Source of the DNA: Pontibacter actiniarum
GTDB lineage: Bacteria > Bacteroidota > Bacteroidia > Cytophagales > Hymenobacteraceae
Direction: 5' to 3'
Assembly (NCBI RefSeq): GCF_003585765.1
Contig: NZ_CP021235.1
Span: 3,658,001 to 3,722,000, forward strand
Length of the DNA stretch: 64,000 bases
Numbering within the stretch: position 1 is the stretch's first letter; each line of letters starts with the position of its first letter. Below the pieces are notes generated by a model. That model did not search any database and was not told the origin of the DNA. It saw only the letters and a program-made list of their open reading frames with translations. The position numbers were made by a program, and so were the translations under genes. Shown piece by piece: positions 51,378-60,601 of the stretch.

Positions 51378-52541
51378 CTACAGCGAATCGTTTTCTACCA
51401 CCGCAGCAGAGTCACCGTCCTCGCGGGCTTCCTCAATCCCCTCCAGCACCGTCTCGGCGGCCTTCTCATCCGTGTCCTCGTCCGGGGCCGGGGGCGTCTG
51501 CTCGTACTTCTCCTCCGGCTCATAGCTCAGCTTAATGTAGATCGGGAAATGGTCGGAGCCAATGTAGGGCAAGCGGTCCATCTCCACTAGCTTAAAGTGG
51601 CTGGAGTGGAACACGTGGTCGAGCGGCCAGCGCAACAGGGGGTAGTTGGCATTAAAGGTACTGTAAAAGCCCCGCCCGATGCGCGGGTCCAGCAGGTGGC
51701 TTACCTTTTGGAAGAGCTTGGTTGTAGCAGACCAGGCCACATCGTTAAAATCCCCCGCCACTATAACGGGGTACTCCGAGGCGGCCACCTCCTCCCCAAC
51801 CAGAATAATTTCGGCGTCGCGCTTGCGCGAGTTACCGTCCTCGGTCGGTACGGGCGGTTTGGGGTGCACGCCCCTAAACTCCACCCAATCGCCGCTGCGC
51901 AGCTGTACATACGTTTTAATGGACGGGATCTCCTCGCTGAGCAGGTAGTTAACGCGCTTTTGCCGGAGCGGCAGCCTGCTGTAGAGGTGCATGCCGTAGG
52001 TATTGTGCAGCGGTATCTCGATGCGGTAGGGGTATTGTGCGGCAATTTCCGTCAGGGCCTCCTGCCACACGGAGTCAGACTCCAGCGTCAGCAGTATGTC
52101 GGGCGCGTACTCCTCCACCTGCTCCACAAGCTTGCCATAGCTGGTGTTGTACATCAGCACGTTGGAAACCAGTATACTTAGCTGGGTCGTGTCCGCAGGG
52201 CCGCGCTCGGTGTGCTCCGTTTGCACCGGAGCCAGCGCCGTGTAGGGGTAAATGTTTATGGACTGGTACACCACCACCGCCGCCAGCAGGAACAGCAGGA
52301 ACTTGCCCCGCTTGCTGTGCTGGTAATACAGCGCCAGGTACAGCACCAGGCTGCCCAGCGCCAGGAAGAACAGCTGTAGCCTCGGGAAATCAAACATGCG
52401 CACATACCATTCCTCTGCGGAAAGCAGGGGCACCACTGTTCCGGCAATAGCTATCACAGCCAGTGCGCGGGTAAGGATGGCCAGGATGTTCAGCAGCCTG
52501 TTGCGAAGGGTGGGCTGGCTGGTGCTGGTGGTTTGGGGCAT
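51378..52541 (-). CDS. Membrane-anchored endonuclease/exonuclease/phosphatase protein
   Basis: The 387-residue protein has three N-terminal hydrophobic helices (about 15-40, 52-72, 80-98) followed by an EEP domain: VSNVLMYNTSY, LLTLESDSVW, HLYSRLPL, VHPKPPVPTEDG, the GDFND motif and GSDHFPIYI at the end. These are the metal and phosphate-binding residues of the family. A Glu/Asp-rich tail follows. The EEP domain probably faces the periplasm. EEP proteins hydrolyse phosphodiesters in DNA, lipids or other substrates; the substrate is unknown here. Confidence 0.88.
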   Translation of the reverse strand: MPQTTSTSQPTLRNRLLNILAILTRALAVIAIAGTVVPLLSAEEWYVRMFDFPRLQLFFLALGSLVLYLALYYQHSKRGKFLLFLLAAVVVYQSINIYPYTALAPVQTEHTERGPADTTQLSILVSNVLMYNTSYGKLVEQVEEYAPDILLTLESDSVWQEALTEIAAQYPYRIEIPLHNTYGMHLYSRLPLRQKRVNYLLSEEIPSIKTYVQLRSGDWVEFRGVHPKPPVPTEDGNSRKRDAEIILVGEEVAASEYPVIVAGDFNDVAWSATTKLFQKVSHLLDPRIGRGFYSTFNANYPLLRWPLDHVFHSSHFKLVEMDRLPYIGSDHFPIYIKLSYEPEEKYEQTPPAPDEDTDEKAAETVLEGIEEAREDGDSAAVVENDSL

Positions 52542-52646
52542 GGTAGCGTTAAACAGGTGCTCCCTGTACAGCAGGAGCGGCTGCGTAGTATATACGCAGT
52601 TATCTATATCCTGTTATACCCGGCCCTGCCGCGGCAGGCACCACTG

Positions 52647-53330
52647 TCAGCTCCGGATAAGCGGCTTCACGCCGCGCGTCATCTCGCGTTTACCCGGAGG
52701 GCCGGGCAGCGCCTCCACCTCGAAACCGGCGGCTTTGAGGCTTCGCTTAAACGAGCCTTTGGCACAGTAGGTCACCAGCACACCACCCGGGCGGATGGCC
52801 TTGTACAGCTTCTCGAACATCGCGTCGGACCACAGCTCCGGTTGCTTCTCCGGGGCAAAGGCATCAAAGTACACCACATCGTAGTAAGACTGCGGCGCCA
52901 CGAACTCCTCCAGCGACTCGTGTATCTTCTGCAGCGTAAAATAGGGGATAATATCCACCGGCTGGTTCCAGGCCGCGGCGTGCAGCTGGTAGAAGCGCTC
53001 GTGCAGCTCCGGGTTCAGGATGATGTTCTCGTAGTGCAGCTGCTTTACCGTTTCTTCTGAAAGCGGGAACTTCTCCAGCGTATCGTACTGGATAAAGGCT
53101 TTTTTGGCAAGCGCCGCCGGAAAAGTAAGTATGGCGTTGAGGCCGGTCCCGAACCCCACCTCCAGCACCTTCAGGTCCTTCTTCTGCTCCAGCATGTGCT
53201 CCAGCCCGTGCCGGATAAACACATGCTGCGACTCCTGCAGGGCCCCATGCACCGAATGGTAGTGCTCGTTTAACTCGGGCACGTACAGGGTGTTTGAGCC
53301 GTCTTTCGTCTGTCGTATTTCGAGGTGCAT
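52647..53330 (-). CDS. mnmD: tRNA mnm5s2U34 methyltransferase MnmD
   Basis: MnmD methylates aminomethyl-uridine at the wobble position to finish mnm5s2U. The 227-residue protein has EHYHSVHGALQESQHVFI, the SAM loop LEVGFGTGLNAILT, VVYFDAFAPEKQPELW with the DAFAP motif, and YCAKGSFKRSLKAAGFEVE near the end, all hallmarks of the MnmC methyltransferase half. As in most Bacteroidota it is a stand-alone methyltransferase without the MnmC oxidase part. The terminal PGPPGKREMTRG matches the family. Confidence 0.95.
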   Translation of the reverse strand: MHLEIRQTKDGSNTLYVPELNEHYHSVHGALQESQHVFIRHGLEHMLEQKKDLKVLEVGFGTGLNAILTFPAALAKKAFIQYDTLEKFPLSEETVKQLHYENIILNPELHERFYQLHAAAWNQPVDIIPYFTLQKIHESLEEFVAPQSYYDVVYFDAFAPEKQPELWSDAMFEKLYKAIRPGGVLVTYCAKGSFKRSLKAAGFEVEALPGPPGKREMTRGVKPLIRS

Positions 53331-53448
53331 GTTTTATTGTGTTACTTTACAAATGTACACAAAGCAGTGCAGAGGCTGCAATATATAAGGTTTAGAATTT
53401 ACGAAAATAAACACACGCCGCAGCAACGGCGGCACAACACGAGCACCC

Positions 53449-53877
53449 ATGGCAAGAGTACACGTACAGATTCCCGCACACACACATTTTGAGGCCACGG
53501 TCCCGGTGCGCGTCACCGACCTCAACTATGGCAACCACCTCGGCAACGATGCCCTGCTCTCCATCATGCACGAGGCGCGCATGCAGCTGCTGGGCCACTT
53601 CGGCTGGAGCGAGCTGAACCTGGGCGGCGCCAGCATGATCATGGCCGATGTCGCCATTGAGTACAAGGGCGAGGGCTTCTACGGCGATGTGCTGCGCATA
53701 AAGCTGGCTTTCGACGACCTTAACAAGTATGGCTTCGACATCACCTACCACATTACCAACCAGGATGGCAAAGAAGTGGCCCGCGCCAAAACCGGCATGC
53801 TGTGCTTTAATTACCAGGAGCGCAAACTAATGAGCCTGCCCGCCGAAGTAAAGGCAAAGATTGAAACTAAAGCCTGA
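53449..53877 (+). CDS. 4HBT-type acyl-CoA thioesterase family protein
   Basis: This 142-residue hot-dog-fold protein has RVTDLNYGNHLGNDALLSIMHEAR (YGNH-x-GND motif), GGASMIMADVAIEYKGEG and a long strand KYGFDITYHITN. It resembles the YbgC-like 4-hydroxybenzoyl-CoA thioesterases. It would hydrolyse a thioester of CoA or acyl carrier protein; substrate unknown. It precedes rlmN by 21 bases on the same strand. Confidence 0.9.
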   Translation: MARVHVQIPAHTHFEATVPVRVTDLNYGNHLGNDALLSIMHEARMQLLGHFGWSELNLGGASMIMADVAIEYKGEGFYGDVLRIKLAFDDLNKYGFDITYHITNQDGKEVARAKTGMLCFNYQERKLMSLPAEVKAKIETKA

Positions 53878-53886
53878 GGATTTTTG

Positions 53887-53894
53887 TAATTTTG
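53887..53894 (+). promoter_or_regulatory. -7 box immediately before rlmN
   Basis: TAATTTTG (exact TAnnTTTG) ends four bases before the rlmN ATG. A TTG at 53861-53863 could be the -33 element, although the spacing is 23 bases. If used, the transcript would begin at or next to the ATG. Confidence 0.45.
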
Positions 53895-53898
53895 CAGT

Positions 53899-54972
53899 AT
53901 GACTTTGATTGCAGATTTAAATATCCTGAATAAGAAGGACATCCGGAAGCTAACACTGGACGACCTGAAGGCCTGGTTTGTGGAGCAGGGCGAGAAGCCT
54001 TTCCGTGCCAAACAAGTGTATGAGTGGCTCTGGAAGCACTCTGCCCAGTCGTTTACGGAGATGAACAACGTGAGCCTGGCCCTGCGCGAGAAGCTGGACC
54101 AGCATTTCTCTATCAACTCGGTACAGGTGGCCACCGAGCAGCTCAGCAACGACGGCACCATCAAATCTGCCTTTAAGCTGCACGACAGCCACATTGTGGA
54201 GGGCGTACTGATACCGCACGACGAGCGCAAAACGGCCTGCGTCAGCAGCCAGGTAGGCTGCTCGCTTACCTGTAAGTTCTGCGCCACCGGCTACATGGAC
54301 CGCGTGCGTAATCTTGATGCCGCTGAAATATACGACCAGGTGGTGCGCATAAACGAGCAAAGCCTGCGCCAGTACGGCCAGCCGCTCACCAACATCGTGT
54401 ACATGGGCATGGGCGAGCCGATGCTCAACTACGCCAACGTGATGAAGAGCATCGAGCGCATCACGGCACATGACGGCCTGGGTATGGCTGCCCGCCGCAT
54501 CACGGTAAGCACCGCCGGTATCGCCAAGCTGATTAAGAAGATGGCGGATGACGGCGTGAAGGCGAACCTGGCCCTGTCGCTGCACGCAGCCAACGACGAA
54601 AAGCGCAACCAGATCATGCCGATCAACGAGACGAACTCGCTGGAGGCCCTGAAGGATGCCCTGAAGCACTACCACCAGGTAACCGGCCGCAAGGTTACGT
54701 ATGAGTACATCGTGTTCGATAACTTTAACGATACCCTGCAGGATGCTGAGGAGCTGCTTCGCTTCTCCAAGATCATCCCGTGCAAGATCAACCTGATTGA
54801 GTATAACCCGATCGAGAACGCGGATTTTGTGAACACCGACGACGACCGCCTGCAAGCGTTTATCTATTACCTGGCCGACCGTGGCCTGCAGGTAAACGTG
54901 CGCCGCAGCCGCGGTAAAGATATCGACGCGGCCTGCGGACAGCTGGCAGTAAAGGAAAAGCAGCCCGCCTAA
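53899..54972 (+). CDS. rlmN: 23S rRNA/tRNA adenine C2-methyltransferase RlmN
   Basis: RlmN is a radical-SAM enzyme that methylates C2 of A2503 in 23S rRNA and A37 of some tRNAs. The 357-residue protein has the radical-SAM cysteines C121, C125 and C128 in VGCSLTCKFCATGY, MGMGEPMLNY, VSTAGI, LALSLHAAND and the C-terminal DAACGQL carrying the Cys involved in the methyl transfer; C114 lies in TACVSSQ. The protein is complete. A perfect 44-base terminator palindrome follows. Confidence 0.97.
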   Translation: MTLIADLNILNKKDIRKLTLDDLKAWFVEQGEKPFRAKQVYEWLWKHSAQSFTEMNNVSLALREKLDQHFSINSVQVATEQLSNDGTIKSAFKLHDSHIVEGVLIPHDERKTACVSSQVGCSLTCKFCATGYMDRVRNLDAAEIYDQVVRINEQSLRQYGQPLTNIVYMGMGEPMLNYANVMKSIERITAHDGLGMAARRITVSTAGIAKLIKKMADDGVKANLALSLHAANDEKRNQIMPINETNSLEALKDALKHYHQVTGRKVTYEYIVFDNFNDTLQDAEELLRFSKIIPCKINLIEYNPIENADFVNTDDDRLQAFIYYLADRGLQVNVRRSRGKDIDAACGQLAVKEKQPA

Positions 54973-54996
54973 GTATAAACAACCGCTGTAACGTAT

Positions 54997-55045
54997 AAAA
55001 AGCCCGGCCCTGCTACACGTGTAGCAGGGCCGGGCTTTTTATATT
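54997..55045. terminator. Perfect terminator palindrome after rlmN
   Basis: A 22-bp perfect inverted repeat with no spacer (AAAAAGCCCGGCCC ... GGGCCGGGCTTTTT, centre ACACGTGT), working in both directions. The region to 55160 has no gene. Confidence 0.9.
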
Positions 55046-55159
55046 GATGGTGCTTTAGGGCTTTATACTTCCGCACGCTATTTCTGCCAGGCCATAGGCT
55101 AACCTTGGCACAAGCGGACGCTCACGCCATTAAAAACTGAGTTACTCGCAGCTTTGCTT

Positions 55160-56122
55160 TTACCCTTCAAACCTGCCTTCCGACTTCGGCCGGCCGGTTC
55201 CCTCGCGCTCCTGCGGCTTGTCTGTTACCTCGCGCTCCTCCACAAACACAGCGTGCTCTTTGGGGGTAATGTGCTGGCCGTACTTACTGGCGTACTGCTG
55301 CGTAAACTCTGCCCCGAAAAACACAATCATAGACGAATAGTAGATCCAGACAAGTATAACGATGATAGAGCCTGCCGCACCGTAAGCCGAGCCGGGGTCG
55401 GAGGTGCCGATGTACCAACTGATTAGGAACTTCCCGATCGTGAAAAGGATGGCCGTGATCAGGGCCCCGATCAGGGTGTCTTTCCAGCGGATGTAGGCAT
55501 CGGGCAGGTACTTCAGTATCAGGGCGAACAGCAGCGTGATCAACCCAACGGAGATCAGGAAGTCCAGCAGCTTAATCACCCACACGCCAATGCCCGGGAG
55601 CATGTCTGACAGGTAGCCGCTAAGCACCGAGATGGCCGCACTGATAACAAAGGAGATTAGCATCAGCAGCGAAATGCTCAAAATAAGGCCGAAAGAGAAA
55701 AGGCGCTCTTTGGCCATGCGGAGAATGCCGCTGGTGGGCTTAACCTTCAGGTTCCAGACGCTGTTGAGCGACTGCTGCAACGTGGCGAAGAAGGTAGTGG
55801 AGGCAAAGACAAGCGTACCGACACCTACCCACATGGCCCATCCCGACGACTCGCTCGTGCTGGCGTTCTGCACCATCGTCTGTATTTCTGAGGCAGCCTG
55901 GGGGCTGATAGCCGCCGACACCTGCTCCTCCAGTTTACCCGACACTGCCTCCTCGCCGAAGAAAAAGCCAGCCGCCTTGATGATAATGAGCAGCAGCGGC
56001 GGAATAGAGAAAATGGCATTGAATGCCAGCGCTGCCGCAAGCCTCAGCGCGTTGGCTTCGAGAAAGCCGTTTACGGATGTCTTGAGAAGGTGGAAAATCC
56101 CACCGAGTGTATACTTGGCCAT
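55160..56122 (-). CDS. YihY/BrkB family inner-membrane protein
   Basis: The 320-residue protein has about six membrane helices in the YihY pattern: an N-terminal NALRLAAALAFNAIFSIPPLLLII, GWAMWVGVGTLVFASTTFFATLQQSLNSVWN (the conserved TTFFATLQ...NSVW segment), SFGLILSISLLMLISFVI, ISVGLITLLFALILKYLP, WKDTLIGALITAILFTIGKF and a final IVILVWIYYSSMIVFFGAEFTQ. A charged C-terminal tail follows. ATG 56122 is used; the 95 codons upstream are not coding. The transported substrate of the family is not established. Confidence 0.92.
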   Translation of the reverse strand: MAKYTLGGIFHLLKTSVNGFLEANALRLAAALAFNAIFSIPPLLLIIIKAAGFFFGEEAVSGKLEEQVSAAISPQAASEIQTMVQNASTSESSGWAMWVGVGTLVFASTTFFATLQQSLNSVWNLKVKPTSGILRMAKERLFSFGLILSISLLMLISFVISAAISVLSGYLSDMLPGIGVWVIKLLDFLISVGLITLLFALILKYLPDAYIRWKDTLIGALITAILFTIGKFLISWYIGTSDPGSAYGAAGSIIVILVWIYYSSMIVFFGAEFTQQYASKYGQHITPKEHAVFVEEREVTDKPQEREGTGRPKSEGRFEG

Positions 56123-56259
56123 AGGCGTACGTCGGGTCTGTTGTGGCTTTAGGTACGGAATGCCTTCTGATTGGGTTGAAACGCCTGTGAAAGTGGGGCT
56201 GCGGCGGCATCCTGGGCAGGTATAACTGCGTAGACGGAAGCGCACCAAACGTATGAAAC

Positions 56260-56994
56260 ATGCCCCTGAAAAAACTGCTCTGCTCACTGCTGCTGTGCCT
56301 GCTGGTGCCGGCGCTCGCCTACGCCCAGGCATCCGACAGAAAGGCCAAGGCCATTGCCGGTAAAGTGCTGCAAAACATGGGCGGCCAAAAGGGCTGGGAT
56401 AAAACACGCTACCTGGCCTGGACCTTCAACGACCAGTACCAGATATGGGATAAGCAGCAAAACCGCTTCCGTTGGGAGAAAGACAGCCTCATCGCCATTG
56501 TAGACACCCAAACCAAGCAGGGCAAAGTATACCTGGCCGGGCAGGAGCTGCCGGACTCCGAGGAGAAGCAAAAGCTGCTCAAGCACGCCTACGCCCTCTG
56601 GATCAACAACTCGTATTGGCTGGTGATGCCCTTTAAGCTGCAGGACCCGGGCGTATCGCTAACCTACCTGGGCGAAGGAGAAACCATGGACGGCGACAGG
56701 GCCGATGTGCTGCAGATGACCTTTGCCGATGTGGGCCTCACGCCGCAGAACAAGTACCACGTGTGGGTGGATAAGGACAAGGGGCTTGTAACGCAGTGGG
56801 CCTTTTTCAGGAAGTTTGACGATGCCGAGCCCACCTTTACCCGCCGCTGGAGCAACTACCGGGACTACGGCAAGATAAAGCTGGCCAGCGACCGCAGCAA
56901 CCCGCAAAGCGACTTCGAGCTCTTCCATATTGCTGCCCCCACCAACGTGCCAGACAGTGTGTTTAACAGCCCCTCGCCGGTGGAGAAGCTGTAA
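56260..56994 (+). CDS. Secreted protein, DUF6503-like
   Basis: The 244-residue protein has a signal peptide (MPLKKLLCSLLLCLLVPALAYAQ). The mature domain reads ILQNMGGQKGWDKTRYLAW-type sequence, then TFNDQYQIWDKQQNRFRWE, YWLVMPFKLQDPGVSLTYLG, YHVWVDKDKGLVTQWAFFR and ELFHIAAP. The beta-rich pattern with VWVDKDKGLVTQW recalls LolA-like and DUF6503 proteins that bind lipid in the periplasm; the family name is from memory. It diverges from yihY across 137 bases and ends at a 16-bp terminator. Confidence 0.8.
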   Translation: MPLKKLLCSLLLCLLVPALAYAQASDRKAKAIAGKVLQNMGGQKGWDKTRYLAWTFNDQYQIWDKQQNRFRWEKDSLIAIVDTQTKQGKVYLAGQELPDSEEKQKLLKHAYALWINNSYWLVMPFKLQDPGVSLTYLGEGETMDGDRADVLQMTFADVGLTPQNKYHVWVDKDKGLVTQWAFFRKFDDAEPTFTRRWSNYRDYGKIKLASDRSNPQSDFELFHIAAPTNVPDSVFNSPSPVEKL

Positions 56995-57046
56995 ATAGGC
57001 GCTAGATTCTAGACGTTAAATACCAGATAAAACTCTTGATAAATTA

Positions 57047-57082
57047 AAAGGGGTGCTGCTAAGTGATTAGCAGCACCCCTTT
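57047..57082. terminator. Terminator between convergent genes
   Basis: A perfect 16-bp stem, AAAGGGGTGCTGCTAA (57047-57062) with TTAGCAGCACCCCTTT (57067-57082). Confidence 0.88.
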
Positions 57083-57150
57083 CTATTATCTGGATACCCT
57101 CGAAGATATGTGTCTGAAGAAGGTCTCAAATCTAATGTCTAGTGCCTCAC

Positions 57151-58605
57151 CTAGAGTTTATCAACTGTAGCGGTTAATGTGCCTATGGCGTTGACCACGG
57201 CCTTGATGCCGTCTGCCGTCAGGTAAATATTATCCGGCGTGATGGATTTGATGTTACCACGCAGCAGCACCGACTCATGCACCCGGCCCTGTTTGTCCAG
57301 GGTTGCCTGCAGCATTTTCTGCGCATTCTCCAGCTCGCCCTTCACCGGGATGTTGACCTGCTGCTGAATCATGTCCTTAAACTTGTTTTTGGCAAGCCAG
57401 CTGGCGGTGCTCAGCAGCTTGTCCTTCGTATCCAGGTCGTAATCCACATCGCGCACTTTAATAGAGGCTGTTTCGGCATCGTAGTAGGGCGTGCCCCGCA
57501 GGTATACTTTGCCCACAATCTTTTTGGTAAACAGGCCTGCCTTGGTTTTACCGTCCACATCCAGCATCAGCACCAACTGCTCTCCGCTCGGCGAGATGGC
57601 GGCATCCTTAACCGTCAGTTGGCTTTTTCCACCATCAAACTTGTAGGTCTGCTTCGCCACCTGCTCCTGCAGCAAGGCACTGGCATGCGCATACGGGATG
57701 TTCGCCGTCAGCCCTACCTGTATCTCATCGTTCATGCGGCTATCCACAATCAGTTTGGGCAGGTTCTTGTTCAGCTGCGTTTTTGGTTTGCCATCGGTAG
57801 TCACCGTAATATAGGAGGTTATGCCGAGGCGGGTGTTCAGGGTGCCGTTCTGGGCCTGCAGCGGCGCCATGCGCACCTCTTTCGGCACTACGGTTAGCCA
57901 GGCATTCATGCCGTCGTCCAGCTTTACAGGCTCCTGCAGCAACAGCCACGCCTCTGCTACATACTTTTTCATGTCGAGGCGGCTCTGCAGCTCCTTGTCC
58001 AGCTGCTTGGTCAGGTTGCTCATCTGGCTACGCAGGGCCGGCTCCACAAAGCGGGCGAGCCCGATCTTCAGCGGCCCCAGCTCCAGCACAGGTTTGGTAT
58101 TGCCCCACTCAAAGTCGCCGGAGGTAACGGTGTTAATGCGGTAATCCTCCGTCAGGCCAACCTTGCTTACGGTTTTGATCACCATGTCGAAGCTGGTGTC
58201 TTCTGACTTGTCTACTGCCGGGCAGAATTTGCACGGGTCCCACTTCCAGCGGCCTTTGGCATAAATGTGCAGCGGCAGCGTAAAGTAGATCTTGTCTTTC
58301 TCGGCGCGGATGCTCATGCGCCCCTTCTTGGTAACGGTTACGGCAACGTTGTCGTCGTTGAGGTTGGTGTCTTTGTAGAGCACGCCGGCCAGCTCCTGGT
58401 TCAGCTTGTCTTCCATAGCGGCAATGGAAACGGAAACAGGCACCGAGATGGAAGAAAGCTGGGGCTTGTAGGCCGGCACTGCCGAGGCCGTGGAGGCAGG
58501 GGCTGCCGTATTTAACTTAGTGGTACTGGAACAGCCCGGCATGGCCATGCCTAAGGCTACTGTCAGCAGCAGCGAAAGCAGTTGAATCGTAATTTTTCTA
58601 TACAC
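57151..58605 (-). CDS. DUF4403 lipoprotein
   Basis: The 484-residue protein starts at a GTG and has a lipoprotein signal (LLLTVALGMAMPGCSS, lipobox MPGC). Two similar long beta/helix halves follow, with a cysteine pair in WKWDPCKFCP. I recognise the layout as DUF4403, whose members are predicted to be outer-membrane-anchored tubular lipid-binding-like proteins (BPI/SMP-like), though that is inference. It is transcribed alone; the thioredoxin gene lies upstream on the same strand. Confidence 0.85.
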   Translation of the reverse strand: MYRKITIQLLSLLLTVALGMAMPGCSSTTKLNTAAPASTASAVPAYKPQLSSISVPVSVSIAAMEDKLNQELAGVLYKDTNLNDDNVAVTVTKKGRMSIRAEKDKIYFTLPLHIYAKGRWKWDPCKFCPAVDKSEDTSFDMVIKTVSKVGLTEDYRINTVTSGDFEWGNTKPVLELGPLKIGLARFVEPALRSQMSNLTKQLDKELQSRLDMKKYVAEAWLLLQEPVKLDDGMNAWLTVVPKEVRMAPLQAQNGTLNTRLGITSYITVTTDGKPKTQLNKNLPKLIVDSRMNDEIQVGLTANIPYAHASALLQEQVAKQTYKFDGGKSQLTVKDAAISPSGEQLVLMLDVDGKTKAGLFTKKIVGKVYLRGTPYYDAETASIKVRDVDYDLDTKDKLLSTASWLAKNKFKDMIQQQVNIPVKGELENAQKMLQATLDKQGRVHESVLLRGNIKSITPDNIYLTADGIKAVVNAIGTLTATVDKL

Positions 58606-58698
58606 GTGTTTAGCTGATTAAAAAAGCGGCGCAAGTTAGCACAGGTTTTCCACAACAGCTATAGCCCGTGAGGCGTTCCGTAAAAATTTGTGGCTGAG

Positions 58699-59016
58699 CT
58701 ATTTCAGGCGCAGCAGCAGCTCCCGGATACCGTCTTCCGTAGAAACAATGCCACAGTCCACCAGCGTAGCGCTGCGGTAGATGGCAAAGAAAGGCGTACC
58801 GGTCATTCTGACCTCCTTGCTGGAGACAGGGTTTTCTGTGGCACTCATCCGCACAAACGTAATATCGCTGTAGGCAGGGTCGGCGGAGAGTTGGGCAAAG
58901 GTCGGTGCAAGGGCTTTGCAGACGGGGCACGTATCGTCCACAAACTTTACAATCACTCTCTCCTTCTCAAATATCAGTCTTCTCAGTTCTTCGTCGTTCG
59001 ATTCGGTAATAGTCAT
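58699..59016 (-). CDS. Thioredoxin family protein
   Basis: The 105-residue thioredoxin fold has the redox motif CPVC (VKFVDDTCPVCKALAPTF) and the cis-Pro loop VRMTGTPFFAIY. It would catalyse thiol-disulfide exchange in the cytoplasm, since no signal peptide is present. CPVC instead of CGPC gives a different redox potential. ATG 59016 (MTITESNDEE) is preferred; a longer reading adds seven residues. Confidence 0.88.
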   Translation of the reverse strand: MTITESNDEELRRLIFEKERVIVKFVDDTCPVCKALAPTFAQLSADPAYSDITFVRMSATENPVSSKEVRMTGTPFFAIYRSATLVDCGIVSTEDGIRELLLRLK

Positions 59017-59117
59017 AGTTGGTTTTGTTCTCAGCACCTCTTTTACACAGGTATAGACGTTGTTAAGCGCCGATTAGTTTTTGGGTAGGTGCGGCGGCAA
59101 GGGGGCAGCACACGCGC

Positions 59118-59846
59118 CTAGGAGCGCTGCAGCTCCCATTTTTTATACCTCACCTCCACCTGGTGCAGGGCCTGCGCCAGCTCTTTGTCGCTCCCGAACT
59201 GCAGCTGCTCCAGCACCCGGCACTCCACCTGCACCTCTACCCGGGGCGCAGCAAAAGGCCAGGGTGTTACGGTTATCCCGCCCTGCTGCTGTTGCTGCAG
59301 AAAGTAGGGCTTACCGTCCGGGCCAGTGGTTATTTCCAGCCTGCGTTCATCGGCGGGCAGCTCGTTGCGGCAAAGTATAAGCGAGAAGCGGTCGCACCAT
59401 TGCATAACGGCATAGGCCTGCTGCGCCTCTTTTTGGGAGAGGCGCAGACTTTTACGGCAGCCTTGCTGCAGCGCTAGCTGCTCGTCCAGAAAGGCGTCGG
59501 TGGCTTTGCCCTCACCACGGCGGCTCTCGTAGAGGTAGCTCATGTGCATGGAGGTAAGCAGGGCTACCCAGCGGCTCTGGAAGCGCACATCGTGCATCAG
59601 CGCCCTTGCCTGCTCCAGCGTGTTGGGCTGCAGCGTGAAATCGGCAGGGGCACCGGCTGGCGTGAGGCCATCCTTGCCCCGCCAGGTGCGCTGGCGGTTA
59701 TCGTGGTTGGCAATGGCGATCAGCGTTTCGGCCCAGTGCCGGCAGTGCAGCTCCGGCTTCAGGTGAAACGCCAGCTGTGCGGCCAGTACGCCATGCGCCT
59801 GCTGGTAAATTACCTCCCAGCCTTCAGGTATCGGGTTTACAATCAT
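59118..59846 (-). CDS. DUF3891 family protein
   Basis: The 242-residue soluble protein has conserved His-rich segments, HGVLAAQLAFHL and IAIANHDNRQ, which look like metal-binding helices of an HD-like fold. STRAIGHT motifs such as MHMSYLYE and QWCDRFSLILCRNELP follow. This is recognisable as DUF3891, of unknown function. It is probably an enzyme, to judge from the His/Asp positions, but that is inference. A hairpin terminator lies between it and the barrel gene. Confidence 0.85.
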   Translation of the reverse strand: MIVNPIPEGWEVIYQQAHGVLAAQLAFHLKPELHCRHWAETLIAIANHDNRQRTWRGKDGLTPAGAPADFTLQPNTLEQARALMHDVRFQSRWVALLTSMHMSYLYESRRGEGKATDAFLDEQLALQQGCRKSLRLSQKEAQQAYAVMQWCDRFSLILCRNELPADERRLEITTGPDGKPYFLQQQQQGGITVTPWPFAAPRVEVQVECRVLEQLQFGSDKELAQALHQVEVRYKKWELQRS

Positions 59847-59903
59847 CGTTTACAGGTTGCTGCAAGTATAAACTGTACTGCTGCCGGAAGGTTAGGCAGA
59901 AAA

Positions 59904-59940
59904 AAGGCCCCGCAGCAAGTAGTATGCTGCGGGGCCTTCT
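59904..59940. terminator. Hairpin between the barrel and DUF3891 genes
   Basis: A perfect 14-bp stem, AAGGCCCCGCAGCA (59904-59917) with TGCTGCGGGGCCTT (59925-59938). The A tract on the left provides T on the minus strand, terminating the barrel gene's transcript. Confidence 0.88.
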
Positions 59941-59959
59941 GAAAAAAGGTCTGCTTTGC

Positions 59960-60601
59960 TTAGAACACGAAGCCTACACGCACGCCGCCGTTCACGAACT
60001 GGGAGAAATCCACCCCGTGAAAGCCTTCCACAGTAGTGTTGTTGCCGAAATCAGTATCAACCTCAACCTCAGCATCTTTTCTGTAGCGCAGGCCTACCCC
60101 TACCTCAACGCCAGCATAGAAATTACGGGCGAAGTAAAAGTCAGTTCCAGCCACTGCATTCAGGCCAACGCTGAAATAGGCTCTGTCGCTTCCGTTTGTT
60201 CCGGTTGCTCCTTTTACCTCTACGTTCTCGTTTTCGTAGCGGGCGCCGGTAAAGCGGATAGGAAGTTCAGCGCCAATGTAAGGAGAGAGCCTGTCTGTGC
60301 CGGCAAAGTGCTTCTCGATGCCCGGAGCCAGGGCAATCCCTGAGGTGCGGTAGTGGGCATCGTCGTCTAGCTTTCTGTAGTCGTAGTTTATGCCGACGCT
60401 TAAACGAAGGGCTGTCGCATCGCTCATGAAGTAGCGGCCGCGAAGCAGGCCGTTGTTCAGGCTGATGTCTCCGAAATCGTTAAAAAGAACTTCGGTAGTG
60501 ATGTTGCCGGCAGTTGGCTTGTAAGTGCCACCGCCGTTTTGGGCCTGTGCTGTGATGGCAAACACCATCAGGGTTGCCAGCGCAATTAAGTTACGCATCA
60601 T
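59960..60601 (-). CDS. Outer-membrane beta-barrel protein
   Basis: The 213-residue protein has a signal peptide (MMRNLIALATLMVFAITAQA) and an OmpX/OmpW-like eight-strand barrel pattern: TEVLFNDFGDISLNNGLL, ATALRLSVGINYDYR, LSPYIGAELPIRF, RAYFSVGLNAVAGTDFYF, FYAGVEVGVGLRYR and a terminal VNGGVRVGFVF ending in Phe. The mature part begins NGGGTYKPTAG. No ligand is apparent. Confidence 0.88.
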   Translation of the reverse strand: MMRNLIALATLMVFAITAQAQNGGGTYKPTAGNITTEVLFNDFGDISLNNGLLRGRYFMSDATALRLSVGINYDYRKLDDDAHYRTSGIALAPGIEKHFAGTDRLSPYIGAELPIRFTGARYENENVEVKGATGTNGSDRAYFSVGLNAVAGTDFYFARNFYAGVEVGVGLRYRKDAEVEVDTDFGNNTTVEGFHGVDFSQFVNGGVRVGFVF

